A DNA stretch of 64,000 bases. Origin: Bisporella sp. PMI_857 (taxonomy: Eukaryota; Ascomycota; Leotiomycetes; Helotiales; Helotiaceae). Positions 1-10,481 of the stretch are shown here, piece after piece. The stretch lies in assembly GCA_021307315.1 (NCBI GenBank), contig JAJSPD010000031.1:124001-188000 (forward strand), given 5' to 3'. Every line of letters begins with the position of its first letter. Position 1 is the first letter of the stretch. The notes beneath the pieces are model-generated. The model ran no database searches. It was given only the letters and a program-made list of their open reading frames with translations, and was not told the DNA's origin. The translations under genes and the position numbers were made by a program.

Positions 1-503
1 TTCTTTCAATAAACGACCTAGTATCCAAAATGGCACTGTTTTCAAAGACCCTCCACGTATAAGTATTAGATAATTGAGTGCGTGGTTGTTGAATGATCGA
101 TAGCGTTCGATTGACCTTCGATTGAGCCCGACCTCGATCACTTTTGAAACCCGATTTTTTGCGTTCGACGCTGTAGTTCACCCTTTTATTAGCCAATTGA
201 ACCATTTAAATTGTAATAATTATAAAATTTAAACCTTTATCTAGCTTTATGATCCGGCATTTAAATGACAGATGCGTTGTGAGATTAGTAGTAGTCAATT
301 GAAAATTGTCAAAAAGTCAGAAATTTCATTGTTACCACTAAAACGATCCCCATTTGACCTCAGACGCTTCGCTGACGCTCGCAACCAAATAGGCTTAGTT
401 TGGAAATTTTAAGTGGATCGCCTTGGCAGCGAAGCGACTGAGTAAACTGAGATAAACCTCACTTGACGCCCACATCCGGAGCACGTCAGCATAACCTGGC
501 AGT
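1..503. other. Upstream region of the ALDH6 gene
   Basis: No gene is supported here. The first 350 bases are AT-rich. Positions 358-374 and 427-443 form an imperfect inverted repeat (15 of 17 bases pair, arms separated by 52 bases), about 60 bases before the proposed start codon. It could be a short hairpin, a small non-autonomous element or a regulatory site. Confidence 0.5.
358..443. repeat. Imperfect 17-bp inverted repeat
   Basis: The left arm (358-374, core GACGCTTCGCTG) and right arm (427-443, core CAGCGAAGCGAC) are reverse complements apart from two positions, with a 52-base spacer. The spacer contains no ORF. I cannot tell whether this is a hairpin, a MITE-like remnant or chance, because no other copy was seen in the window. 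Confidence 0.4.
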
Positions 504-2827
504 ATGGATTTGGGTGAAGCACACTGGCTTGAAACCCAGTCTGGCGGTCTTTTTGAGCAGAGTTTCGATCTTGAAGACTGGGAGCTGCAGCCAGAGCAAA
601 CTCAGCAGGCATCTATCATACCGACCCCTACCGAATCACTCAACACTCCCAAACGCCGTCGGCCACGGACTATACTAAAGCATACAGCAACCACACAACC
701 TCGCAAGCGATCAAAGACAAATGTAGGTCCAGAACGTCCGTCATTTTTATCACTGTACTGAAACTCCTCAGTGTCACGTGGGCAGAATGTGCAACCACTT
801 CTAACATTGACCAGGAATCTTTAGTGCCAGGAACTGGCACTGGATTTAACACAGATTCCTCGAACAATAACTCGGGGTTATTGTCTATATCTACTCTGGC
901 CTCTTCTTCTGGTCCAGTTGGCTCGGCGCCTGATGTGTCACCTAAAAATATAGTGGCGGCATCCCCCATTGGAGCTTCGGCAGCTATATCGCCTACAGTG
1001 ACCTACAATTACGTTAGTAATGAATTGGTACAATCTAAAACAAGAGTTTGGACTCTTGTCCATGATCCAGTCCGTTATGCTTCGTATATAGAATAGACGT
1101 ATACTAATTGTTTCCAGGCCACAAAACGACTGCTCACGCGAGTGCCCGATTCGACTCTTGCCGAGATCCAGAACATTGTAAAGATATCGCAGAAAGCACA
1201 TGAATCTTGGCGAGATGTGCTTTTCTCTAAAAGAAGGGCAGTCATGCTACGCTTGCTCGAATCGCTTCGTTCAAACTTTAACGCGATTGTAAGTCCAAAC
1301 TACGCGCGCATGTAGAATGCATATGCTGACTTAAACCATAGGCAACTTCCATTAGTATAGAATCAGGAAAGATTCTCACCGACGCTTCAAGCGAGGTCAT
1401 ACGCTCGTTAGACATGATAGAAGCTGCATGCTCTATTCCCGGCGGAACGATTGGAACGCATTTGGTGAATGAGGCTACGAGGACCCATACAACTTATGAG
1501 CCATTGGTACGCTGTCTAATTTCGAATATTTATGTTGATTTTGCTGATGGAAGTCTAGGGTGTATGTATGATAGTGACTCCTTTCAACTTCCCGATTTTA
1601 ATAGCATTAGTAAGTTGAAATTCTACACTCTCCTTGGACCCTATCGACGCCATGGAGTAAATCTTCAACAATCAATAGTCTGACGTTTTCTCCTAGTGGT
1701 CAATCCCATTCGCAATAATCACTGGAAACACAGTTGTCTGGAAACCGTCAGAGCGCTGTCCAAGTTCTGCCATGCTTCTTGCTAAATGCTTCTACCAAGC
1801 TGACTTCCCTCCTGGAGTTTTCAATGTTATCCATGGTGGTCCAACGGCTGTTGAGAAACTCCTCTCTCAGCCAGAGATCAAGGCTGTATCATTTGTTGGC
1901 TCGGACGACGCCGCGGAGCGTGTTCATGACCATGCTGTTGCCACTAGAAAGAGAGTTCAGGCCGACTGTGGGAGCAAGAACCACGGCGTGATTATGGAAG
2001 ATGCTACAAAAGACCAAACTTTGTACGCCATCGCTGGGAGCGCGTTTGGTGCTGCTGGGCAGCGCTGTATGGCACTTAGCGTAGCAGTATTCGTCGGATC
2101 TACGGTATCCTGGATCCCAGATTTGGTCAAAATATCTTCGTCTCTAAAGGTAGGTTGTGGGCTCACACCCGGTGTGGATCTCGGTCCACTCATTACTTCG
2201 GCTTCAAAAGAAAGAGTAGAAGCAATCATTCAAGGTGCGATAGAGGAAGGCGCTACTTTACTTCTAGATGGACGTGGAGTCACTGTTCCAGAATTTCCGA
2301 GGGGTAACTTCGTTGGCCCGACTATATTGACCAACGTCCAACCATACATGCGTTGTTATCAAGAAGAAATCTTTGGGCCAGTACTGTGCTGTATGCAAGT
2401 TACGACTCTTGCTGAAGCAATCGAGATTGTGAATGAAAATAAATGTAAATTTCAGTTCCCGAAGTTATATCTGATATGAAGCTAAAGCTCAGCAGATGGC
2501 AATGGCTGTACAATCTTCACGCAGAACCCAGTGACTGCTGAAAAGTTTCAGAGGAAAATAAATGTAGGGCAAATAGGTGTCAATGTTCCAGTATTAGGTA
2601 TCTCTACGCCGTGCTTTTTGGTCATTAGCTCTGCTGATATATCTAGCCTCTCCTGGTCAGATTCCTAGAACTGGTAATAAAGAGTCATCTCTTGGCCGTA
2701 AGTCATACTAGTATGTGACAATTCTGATCTAACGCGCATCTTAGAGAGAAATCTACCTGGTCAAACTGGATGGGAATTCTTTTGTATGACGAAAACAATA
2801 ACAACGCTGTGGCGAGATGCACAGTGA
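504..2827 (+). CDS. Methylmalonate-semialdehyde dehydrogenase family (ALDH6-type)
   Basis: This is a CoA-acylating aldehyde dehydrogenase. The family oxidises malonate or methylmalonate semialdehyde to acetyl- or propionyl-CoA with NAD+. My exon model is 504-722, 815-1069, 1118-1288, 1342-1506, 1559-1609, 1697-2444, 2493-2597, 2647-2697 and 2745-2827, giving 615 aa. Frame is kept at every junction. Visible family blocks are TPFNFP (in the 51-nt exon), KPSER, GSKNHGV, the catalytic-cysteine block [10 protein letters not shown] (Cys about 411), [16 protein letters not shown] and the C-terminal KTITTLWRD. The first about 155 residues precede the ALDH core. They are Q/E/S/T-rich with basic clusters KRRRPR and RKRSK, and are not an obvious mitochondrial presequence. 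An in-frame stop lies just upstream of ATG 504. The first intron (723-814) has a good CTAAC branch site, but linking that exon is the least certain part of the model. The stop lies 33 bases from the 3' end of the opposing UPRT gene. The context suggests a role on malonate semialdehyde from uracil breakdown. Confidence 0.85.
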
Positions 2828-2860
2828 CAACGTCACTTATCAACGCTTCATATTCTCGAC

Positions 2861-3536
2861 TTATGATAAATTCGTCCCAAAGAGTCGATCTCCTATATCA
2901 CCAACGCCGGGCTGAATATAGCCATGTGAATCTAGATCATTGTCTACTGCACCGACATAAAACTGCGTACCCTCCGGCCATACATTTGACAGTCTCTCCA
3001 AGCCCGCCTTGCTTGCCAGCAACGAGATGAAAGTGACCTTCTCTACTCCCCAATCCCTGTTCGCCCATCAGTATCTATTCTTGAGTATGGGGCATAGAAG
3101 GCACATAGCAAACTTACTTCAAAATTCCGATAGTAGCCGCAGCTGTCCCACCAGTGGCTATTAATGGGTCTATAATGAATGCATGCTTTATCCTGCTATC
3201 CTTCGCTGGTAGCTTGTTGTAGTACTCGACAGGTTCTAGCGTTTCTTTTTCTCTGAAAAGACCTAGATGGTATGTCACCACGCTATTAGACTCTGTTTCA
3301 AGTTGTGCCAGGAATGGATCCGCCATGGCAAGCCCAGAACGTAGGACTACTATCAGAGCTGTTTTCGTGGGCAGAGATGAGTGTATTCCAGATGTAGCTT
3401 CCACAGCGATGATGCTGGTCATCTGTGCAACGAGAGAGCGTACAGCGCTAGGTCTAAGAGAGCGATCTCGAAGCTGAGTGAGCTTTTCTTGGAAGAGGGG
3501 GTGGGCAGATACCCGGATGTTGGCAACTGTGGTCAT
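2861..3536 (-). CDS. Uracil phosphoribosyltransferase, bacterial (upp) type
   Basis: The enzyme converts uracil and PRPP to UMP in the cytosol. In the URC pathway this is the activating step, and the Lachancea UPRT gene is called URC6. There are two exons, 3536-3118 and 3056-2861, joined across a 61-nt intron in phase 2. The product is 204 aa, close to the about 208 aa of bacterial upp. The N-terminus (AHPLFQEKLTQLRD) and the middle (EKETLEPVEYYNKLP) follow the bacterial pattern rather than yeast Fur1. The PRPP-binding loop reads DPLIATGGTAAA, and the C-terminus has the uracil-binding region HGYIQPGVGDIGDRLFGT. The only start in frame with the family N-terminus is ATG at 3536. The gene is convergent with the ALDH6 gene and divergent from URC4. 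Confidence 0.93.
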
Positions 3537-4224
3537 TTTGGACTTAAAGAATCAGGACACTAATTTAGTATTAATTACTCTTCCCGAAATGTCGTACCTC
3601 CAAGAGGTTGAAGAACAAAAAATGAAGTCTGGATACGTTTGAACATGTGGTAGAAAGGCTACATGCTTTACTTATGGTAAAGCGACTTGCATAGCGCCGA
3701 GACCGGAAGTCACGGGAACTATAGAAAGCTGAATGTGTATTTGAGCTGGTAATGCATTAGCTTCCTCAGCTATTGTTAGGAGCCATAAGATCTGTCAATT
3801 GAGTATCCTGTTGGTGAGAAGGTTACGAACTCATACGAACCATAAGTTAGGCCGACGTCAGGCAAATATTTGCAGGGCTTATCGCCATATCCACGTTAGA
3901 TTCAGGGGTGGATTGTGGGGAAGAACGCTAAAAAAACGTCCCAAGTTCCCTCCGAAACTCACATCCTGCATTGAACTTTGGTTCACTTCCAGCTATCTAT
4001 TCACCGCTCATTGTACATGACAGGCTGAGGCGTCATGCCAATCTTTATCTCATCGCCATTACTATCATGCTTAGAACAGTCAAGTGGCTGCTTTAAGGAC
4101 CGAATACTTTCCTCTTGAATGCCTCAGTCATCTAGTGAGGCTGCAGCATTCTGCATCAATTTCACCAGACGACATTTGTCTATCCTTTCATTATTCTGGA
4201 ACAGTCTTTTTCTATTGAGTCAAT
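3537..4224. promoter_or_regulatory. Divergent promoter region between UPRT and URC4
   Basis: These 688 bases separate two divergent genes of the same presumed pathway, so they probably carry shared control elements. I found no clear TATA box and no CGG-N6-CCG site of the pyrimidine-regulator type. Short reading frames here (for example 3799-4020) have no family resemblance. Confidence 0.5.
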
Positions 4225-5668
4225 ATGACTCCCGAAGTTGCATATCTCTTCTCCTTAGATGCTGTGCGAGAACGTTCCTCAATTGTATACAATGCTGCCA
4301 AAGAACATCGTCTGAATAACTTTGACTTTCATGAAGATAAGTTGAATGATGTTGCTGATTACGTCACAAAAATAATTGAAGTATGCGTTTTTTGGGGGGG
4401 GGTTTCATAATGCCATTCTGACTGAAGACAGCGAGACTTTGGTCCTTCCAACTATGACACCATTCCTCCCCATGGACGCTGGCAGCATTTTGAGATCGGG
4501 GGCCACCCTCGAGTTACACAACTTGTGCAACAATGGAAGCACGCTGCCCTCGATGCTAAAGAATGCACACGCCGGCTGCTTGATCTTTTCTTTGTATCCG
4601 TACTTCTTGATGCTGGAGCGGGAGATACCTGGGGATTCACCGAAGAACGGACGGGAGAGAGATATGGACGAAGTGAAGGCATAGCAGTTGCAAGTCTGTA
4701 TATGTTTATGCAGAATGACTTCTCTAGCTCCAATGGGCTTGTTGTCGACAGTGAGTATTCGTAATTATTGATATTACAAGTGCTAACGTTAGGATGAAGG
4801 CGAAGGACTACAGGCAATAACAGCCGAGAAGTTGGGTGCTGGCTTTCAAGTCAGTGATGGTAATCAGATCGTGGGGCTAGAGCCTCGGGCGAAACTTCTC
4901 AAGACTTTGGGACAATCATTAAAGTCACTGCCCGAGATATTTGGTAAAGAAGGTCGCCCTGGAAATTTAGTTGGTAAGTTCAAGGTATCCTTGATCTGTT
5001 TTTCAATCTAATAATATGCAGACTACCTCCTCAATTCTGTGGAAGGTTCAAAATCATTGGATGTCAAGATTCTCTGGGATGTTCTCCAGAAGCTTTTAGT
5101 GCCAATCTGGCCCAAGGATCGTTGCAGCATCGGCACTGGCGAGGATGCAATAGCTCTTGGAGACGCATGGCGACTGAAGCTATTTCAAGGAGCATTGGAT
5201 GGACCTGATGCTATACAGCCTTTCCACAAGCTTACACAATGGTTGACATACTCACTCATGGTTCCATTTGTCAACCAGCTCGAAGTTCAGTGGACGAACA
5301 CCAACCTCCTTACTGGCCTTCCTGAATATCGAAACGGAGGTCTATTCGTTGATAAGGGAGTCTTGACCTTGAAACCCAGCGAATTGACAAGAGGTCTCAA
5401 TACCCCCGGAGCGAGCGATGGCCTTCCTATTTTCTCACAGGACGACGATGTGATCATTGAGTGGAGGGCTATGACGGTCAAGCTACTGGACATCCTCTAT
5501 GAAATGATTTTGGAGAGACTACGTAAAGATGACTCTACGATATATTTGAGTATGGCTCAAGTGCTCGAGGCAGGAACTTGGAAAGCAGGCCGACAGATAG
5601 CTGCAGAATTACGGCCAGCTACGAGGTCAAGCCCACTGCTAATTGCTAGTGATGGTACACTATTTTAG
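4225..5668 (+). CDS. URC4: URC4-like uracil catabolism protein (DUF1688)
   Basis: URC4/DUF1688 proteins are needed for uracil use through the URC pathway in Lachancea. Their exact reaction is not settled in what I know. Exons are 4225-4380, 4432-4750, 4800-4973 and 5022-5668 (431 aa, normal for the family). Recognisable blocks are HGRWQHFEIGG, DAGAGDTWGFTE, GRSEGIAVASL, FQVSDGNQIVGLEPRAKLL, GRPGNLVDYLL and the C-terminal EAGTWKAGRQIAAELRP ending in DGTLF. Intron 1 contains a run of nine G. For intron 2 the first AG after the CTAAC branch (4792) would give an in-frame stop. Using the next AG (4799) keeps the frame and the family pattern VVDSEGLQ, so I chose it. The gene is followed in the same direction by URC1. 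Confidence 0.9.
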
Positions 5669-6202
5669 AATATTTATCTATGGTAGCGCAAGAATTTAAA
5701 TACGAAATTTCGCATGCCTTTATTTTCTTGAGTTGTGACCGCAAGTGTATTCACAGGTTCTCGTGCCTAAGTTATTAGGCCTGAAGATAAGGCTTTCGTT
5801 GCCTCATATTTTAGGCAGAACATGAGGTGGTGGATATTCTGCATCAGAAAAACATCCACCCCGACGCGTTGAAGCAAGGTTCGCTGCAAGCCTAGAACAT
5901 AGAGTCATGCCTACCTTGTGTCGGACTACTCACAGATTGCTTCACTTAGGTTTCCAGGGTCAAAGTCATACAGTTCCATTTACCCCCTCAAAGCCTGTTT
6001 CTTATCTTTTGAACGTGTGAGCTGCTTGCCTTGATAAGCCTCAATGCCTAAGCTGCATATTTGACGCTTAGTTGATCAACTACGTACCCCCTCAACTAAA
6101 AGCAGCAATAGCTTACTGCTCACCTACTGAAAGCAAGGCTACGGTCAGGTTTGTAACGGTAGATTTACTCTCATTCTACTTATAGGTTGTTCCAGCAACA
6201 TC
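5669..6202 (+). promoter_or_regulatory. URC4-URC1 intergenic region with perfect palindrome
   Basis: These 534 bases hold no gene. A perfect 14-bp palindrome, TAGTTGATCAACTA, lies at 6069-6082, about 120 bases before the URC1 start. It is a candidate binding site for a dimeric regulator. A pyrimidine-rich tract and the sequence TACTTATAG precede the ATG. Confidence 0.4.
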
Positions 6203-7795
6203 ATGAACCCTACAATAACTCAAGGAGTCGCCCTGCCTAGTGATCTTTCCTCTCCAACGACTGATCACTCTTCTGCTCCTTCTCTAACATCAGCCAAGCG
6301 CGTGAAGTTGGACATGGCACCCATAGCAATGGGCACCGACAGCACTACCAACGAAGTAGAGGTAGAAAACAATGCTCCCATATCATCATGGCCAAATCCT
6401 GCAGCAAAACGTTACGGAAGCCGTATTATAGTGAGTTCTTGCTTTCCCAAATTTGGTTACTTGCAATCTTGCAGAGCAGATGAGCTAATTCAATGCCAGC
6501 TTACTACATACCCAGGACAAGCTGTGGTCGACCCCATAGCACTTAACTGGGGAGCTCCTGATCCTGTCGTTCGTGGCCCAGTTCTTGTCTCTCGGAGCGG
6601 GGAAACTCTGAAGAAACGCAATGCTATAGGAGCTCATGGTGGTAGCTACTCCGTCTACAATGCCCTAGCAATAGCTGCTGGTGACCTCCCTCCCGACTTC
6701 CGCCCAGACTTCGAAAACACCCAGCCTACTTTTAACTTCACGCAGCAAGTAGCATGGGGAGATGTTGACAAGATCGTGTCCATGGACCCCTTTGGACATG
6801 ACATTGTGCGGCATTTCAAGAACCATATTACTGCTGGATTGGATGTTCGACCTACAATTGCGATTACACGGGCGACTATGCGGGTGGCAGAAATCGCAGA
6901 AGCGGTACAAAAAGGAACATTGCCAATTGATGGAAACATAGTTGTGGACGACTCAGGAGACGTCCGTGTTACAAAGGTTGCTGTCGAGCCCGTTTGGTAT
7001 CTTCCTGGCGTGGCTGCTCGCTTTGGCATCGATGAGGGAGCACTGCGCCGCGCGCTCTTCGAGCATATGGGTGGAAGTTATCCAGAACTCATTACCAGAC
7101 CAGATTTAAAGGTTTTTCTCCCACCTATTGGCGGTTTGACATGCTACATCTTTGGGCCACCGGAGCGAGTATCGGATCCAAATGTGAGTTTGGCACTACG
7201 GGTTCATGATGAATGCAATGGCAGTGATGTGTTTCAATCAGATATCTGCACTTGCCGACCATACCTTGCATTTGGTATTCAAGAAGCAATCAAAGAGGCA
7301 CAGAACGGTGGAAGTGGTGTTGTCATCTATTTCCGGAAGGAAGGTCGTGCTCTTGGCGAAGTAGTAAAGTACCTGGTCTACAACTCGCGAAAACGTGGTG
7401 GAGATACTGCAGACAAATACTTCCAGAGAACAGAAAACATTGCTGGCGTCCGTGATATGAGATTCCAGGCCCTAATGCCCGACATTTTGCACTGGCTTGG
7501 AATCTCTAAGATCGATAGAATGATGTCGATGTCCAATATGAAGTACGATGCCATTGTTGGCTCAGGCATTCCCATTTACGAACGTGTGCCTATTCCTGAT
7601 GGTAGGTCTTGCACCGTCTTGTTTGTAATATTTGACTAACACGTGTTGATAGATATGATCCCACCTGACTCGAGAGTTGAGATTGATGCCAAGATCAATG
7701 CTGGCTATTTCACATTGGGTAAGCAAGCTACAACCGAGGAGTTGAAAAATGTGAAGGGCCGCGGGTGGGAAAGTTGGGAGGATGCGGTCCACTAA
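6203..7795 (+). CDS. URC1: URC1-like GTP-cyclohydrolase-II-family protein
   Basis: URC1 is a paralogue of GTP cyclohydrolase II (RibA) used in uracil catabolism, not riboflavin synthesis. Exons are 6203-6430, 6500-7601 and 7653-7795 (490 aa). The first intron (6431-6499, 69 nt) is in frame and can be read through. Removing it joins GSRII directly to LTTYPGQ, a family block, and it has a CTAAT branch and CCAG acceptor. The zinc-site cysteines are present with RibA spacing (about C315, C326, C328; CNGSDVFQSDICTC). The RibA-like segment YFRKEGRALGE follows. The about 200 residues before the cyclohydrolase domain, with LTTYPGQAVVDPIALNWG, are typical of URC1 rather than RibA. The N-terminal 60 residues are low complexity. 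The gene is downstream of URC4, same strand. Confidence 0.93.
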
Positions 7796-8465
7796 ACTTG
7801 AGTCTTTGTAATACCAAATACCTAACTGCAACGATGAACTTTTGCATTGCAAGTGCTTCACAACACAAATATCTCTAGGCCGCAGAGCAATCTGGAATCC
7901 ACAAAGGCTGTTGGAAAAGTACTCATACCTCTTAGGAGCTATTTGGAAAGACGATACTATATGCGGTATTTCCTTTACAGCAGATGTCTCTTTGGAAACC
8001 TAAAATTCCTTTGGATGGGATTGCTTCAAAAATTCAACTGCGATGTTCTTTTCACTCCTTGGTTACTCCAGCTTGATGAGTGAATTTTGAGAAATTTGGA
8101 GGGATCTGAGATATCCCCTTATTCTATTGCACTTTAGATTGCAATCATTTGTCGCCGCGCATCGTCAATATACGGCTATGCTAGCCCTGCAGTTGTAATA
8201 TTCATTTGCTACGTTGTGACTCGGCCGCCACTAGAATTGACTCCTAAAACAGCTAACGGCATTTGAAGTAGAGGGCTAGGTGCGAGAGAAGTGTTTGCTT
8301 GCATCTTTACTCCTGCATCTATGGTTACACGAACCAAACGGCTCTTGCCACGCCTAAGCCCGTGTCACCGACCAAAGAATTTCTTTTTTGACAAGCTATG
8401 AGCTTGTGACACTTTGACTTTTGAAATCTTTCTGCTCCTCTTCTCACACTGCTGCTTGAGTAACC
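7796..8465. other. Intergenic, URC1 to MYND gene
   Basis: Nothing is supported in these 670 bases beyond presumed 3' and 5' untranslated sequence. A pyrimidine-rich stretch (8425-8455, rich in CTTCTC) immediately precedes the next start codon, as often seen in fungal promoters. Confidence 0.5.
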
Positions 8466-10481
8466 ATGACAGAAAAACCGTCAACAGATCAGATTACTTG
8501 TGGTAATACAGAACGAGCTGTCGACAATAGGCTCTCCCAATGTGCTGAACTAGCCCTAAAGGCTTGTAAAGGATGCTTTCTGATCCAGGTAAGCTTTTTT
8601 TAATTGGGTCTTGTAATATAACCTCTCTCTATCGTGGATGTTAAGTGTCCCATTTAGTACTGCAGCAAGGAATGCCAGATTGCACACTGGAAGCTTCACA
8701 AAATCGACTGTAAATCTCCCCTGATGCAGGCAACATGGAAGCCATCTTGGCATGTAGAGCATCGTCAACCAGCATTTTGCGGTGGGAATAACCCAGACGA
8801 TGATGGATGTTCAGAACTGGGACAGGTCAGACATGGTGCACGAAAGTATCTCTGGGGAAATGTTCCAGCTGTAAATATAGTCAATCATCCTCAGAACGAA
8901 GGATTGAGTCTGCCTGGACGTATTAATCTTCTATTTGCCGGTAAGTTTGCGTCTCTTCTGCAATGAACTTGTGCAAAGTTGCTGATTCTCCCAAGCCTCA
9001 GGAGATATTCGGAATGTAGTAAGGTCCTTGGCTGAAATACCACAATCCTGGACCGGTGAATCTGATGTTGTGATTAATGACAGGGACTTTGACATTGTAG
9101 CAAGAAATGTGATTCTCCTTTTGGTTGCACTGAACTTCAACCCCAGCGAAGCACCACGTATCATGCTACACATATGGTACTCTGCTGTGATTCCCAGGAG
9201 GATATTTGTTTTACTGCAAAACAGAGTCCTGCCTCTGTTCAAGGATGTGTGTTCAAAGATTCAAGGAAAGCCACCAAAGTCTCTCCAAGCTAAGACCTGG
9301 AACTTTGGTGCACGGGGTTTGCGTCTTGTACTTGAGAAATCAATGTGGGACCGTCTTCCATCCTACTTGGAAGTCCCTGGCGGGTTATCAGCATCCGAAG
9401 CTCTGAGGATAATGAGATTGACGACGCTAGCACCAGGGAGGAAAGATTATGTTGAGCGGGCACTCTATATCCGCTTTCCTCCATGGCGAGTCTGCAATAG
9501 CAAGTTTCGTAACGATGGAGTTCTGCTGCCATCTGGGCAATCTAGATCAGAATTCGACACACCAAATCCGTAAGATCTTGTCGCACTTGGCCACTTGGCA
9601 CCAAGAATACACTAATACGTAGAAAGGACATTATTCCAATCGAATGATTTCTGGCCAATGATGGATTCTGCGGATCCTCTCGAAGGTTGGCCAGTCAAAG
9701 ACGTTATTCAAAATGCTCCATCGGCAAAGAATGACATCTACGGAAGTCTGTACATATATCTCCAAGACGTCTTAGTAAGGTTTTGTGAGCAAGTGAGCCG
9801 AATGAAGGTCTGCTTTCACCTGTTCCAGGTCGATGCGCTACAGTTACCTTACAAGCTAAAAGATTGCGGAATGGACAAAGCCTTCTTTGACAGAATCGAG
9901 GTGTGTAACATAAGCCAGTTCATTTTGCCCCAAGATTCATGTCTTTCCTCTCCATGGCTCCAACTGACTATATTAATCGCTGGAAGGTCTCTAACATTGT
10001 AGATCGTGGATACCTCGGGCCTCAGACGACACTCAACACGTTCGGAGCCATGCTTAAAGCCAGAGGTGAAAACCCTCATGCCGCAATCTTAGCACTATTC
10101 TTGAATGCCGTACATGAGGTCACAAATCCAATGGAACAAATGGCCTCAATGAAGCTTGAAATGGATCGACTGCGCCGATACATCCCAGTACCTCTGAGCC
10201 AGCAGCACGATCCCTATGATGTGGATTTTCTAAGATTCTGGGATGCTTGCAAGTTAGTTCGTGATGTCGACAAGCTCTTCAACCGCTTCATGCAGCAATG
10301 TGAATTCACGGCTATATCTAGAGCTTCTGGGCTAAAGATGAAGTCGAAGAACACAATTGTTGAGCCGTGGCCAATGAGGCTGAAGAAGGACGCTTCGAAG
10401 GATGAGTTTGACCTCTTGATGGCATCTGGGCACATAGGCTTGGAGAGGTATGTTGAATGGGAGCGATCTTCCGTAGGTTGA
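8466..10481 (+). CDS. MYND-finger protein with DUF4470
   Basis: This is a fungal protein of unknown function with an N-terminal MYND-type zinc finger and a DUF4470 region. Exons are 8466-8588, 8658-8940, 9002-9569, 9627-9900 and 9987-10481 (580 aa). The finger is visible as C-x-x-C, then YCSKECQIAHWKLHKIDC, at residues about 24-60. DUF4470 is suggested by LPGRINLLFAGDIRNVVRSL (residues about 125-145) and FDRIEVSNIVDRGYLG further on. The acceptors of exons 4 and 5 are AAAG and GAAG instead of YAG. Both are needed to keep the frame. MYND fingers usually mediate protein-protein contact, so a scaffold or regulatory role is possible. No link to the uracil block is evident. Confidence 0.88.
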
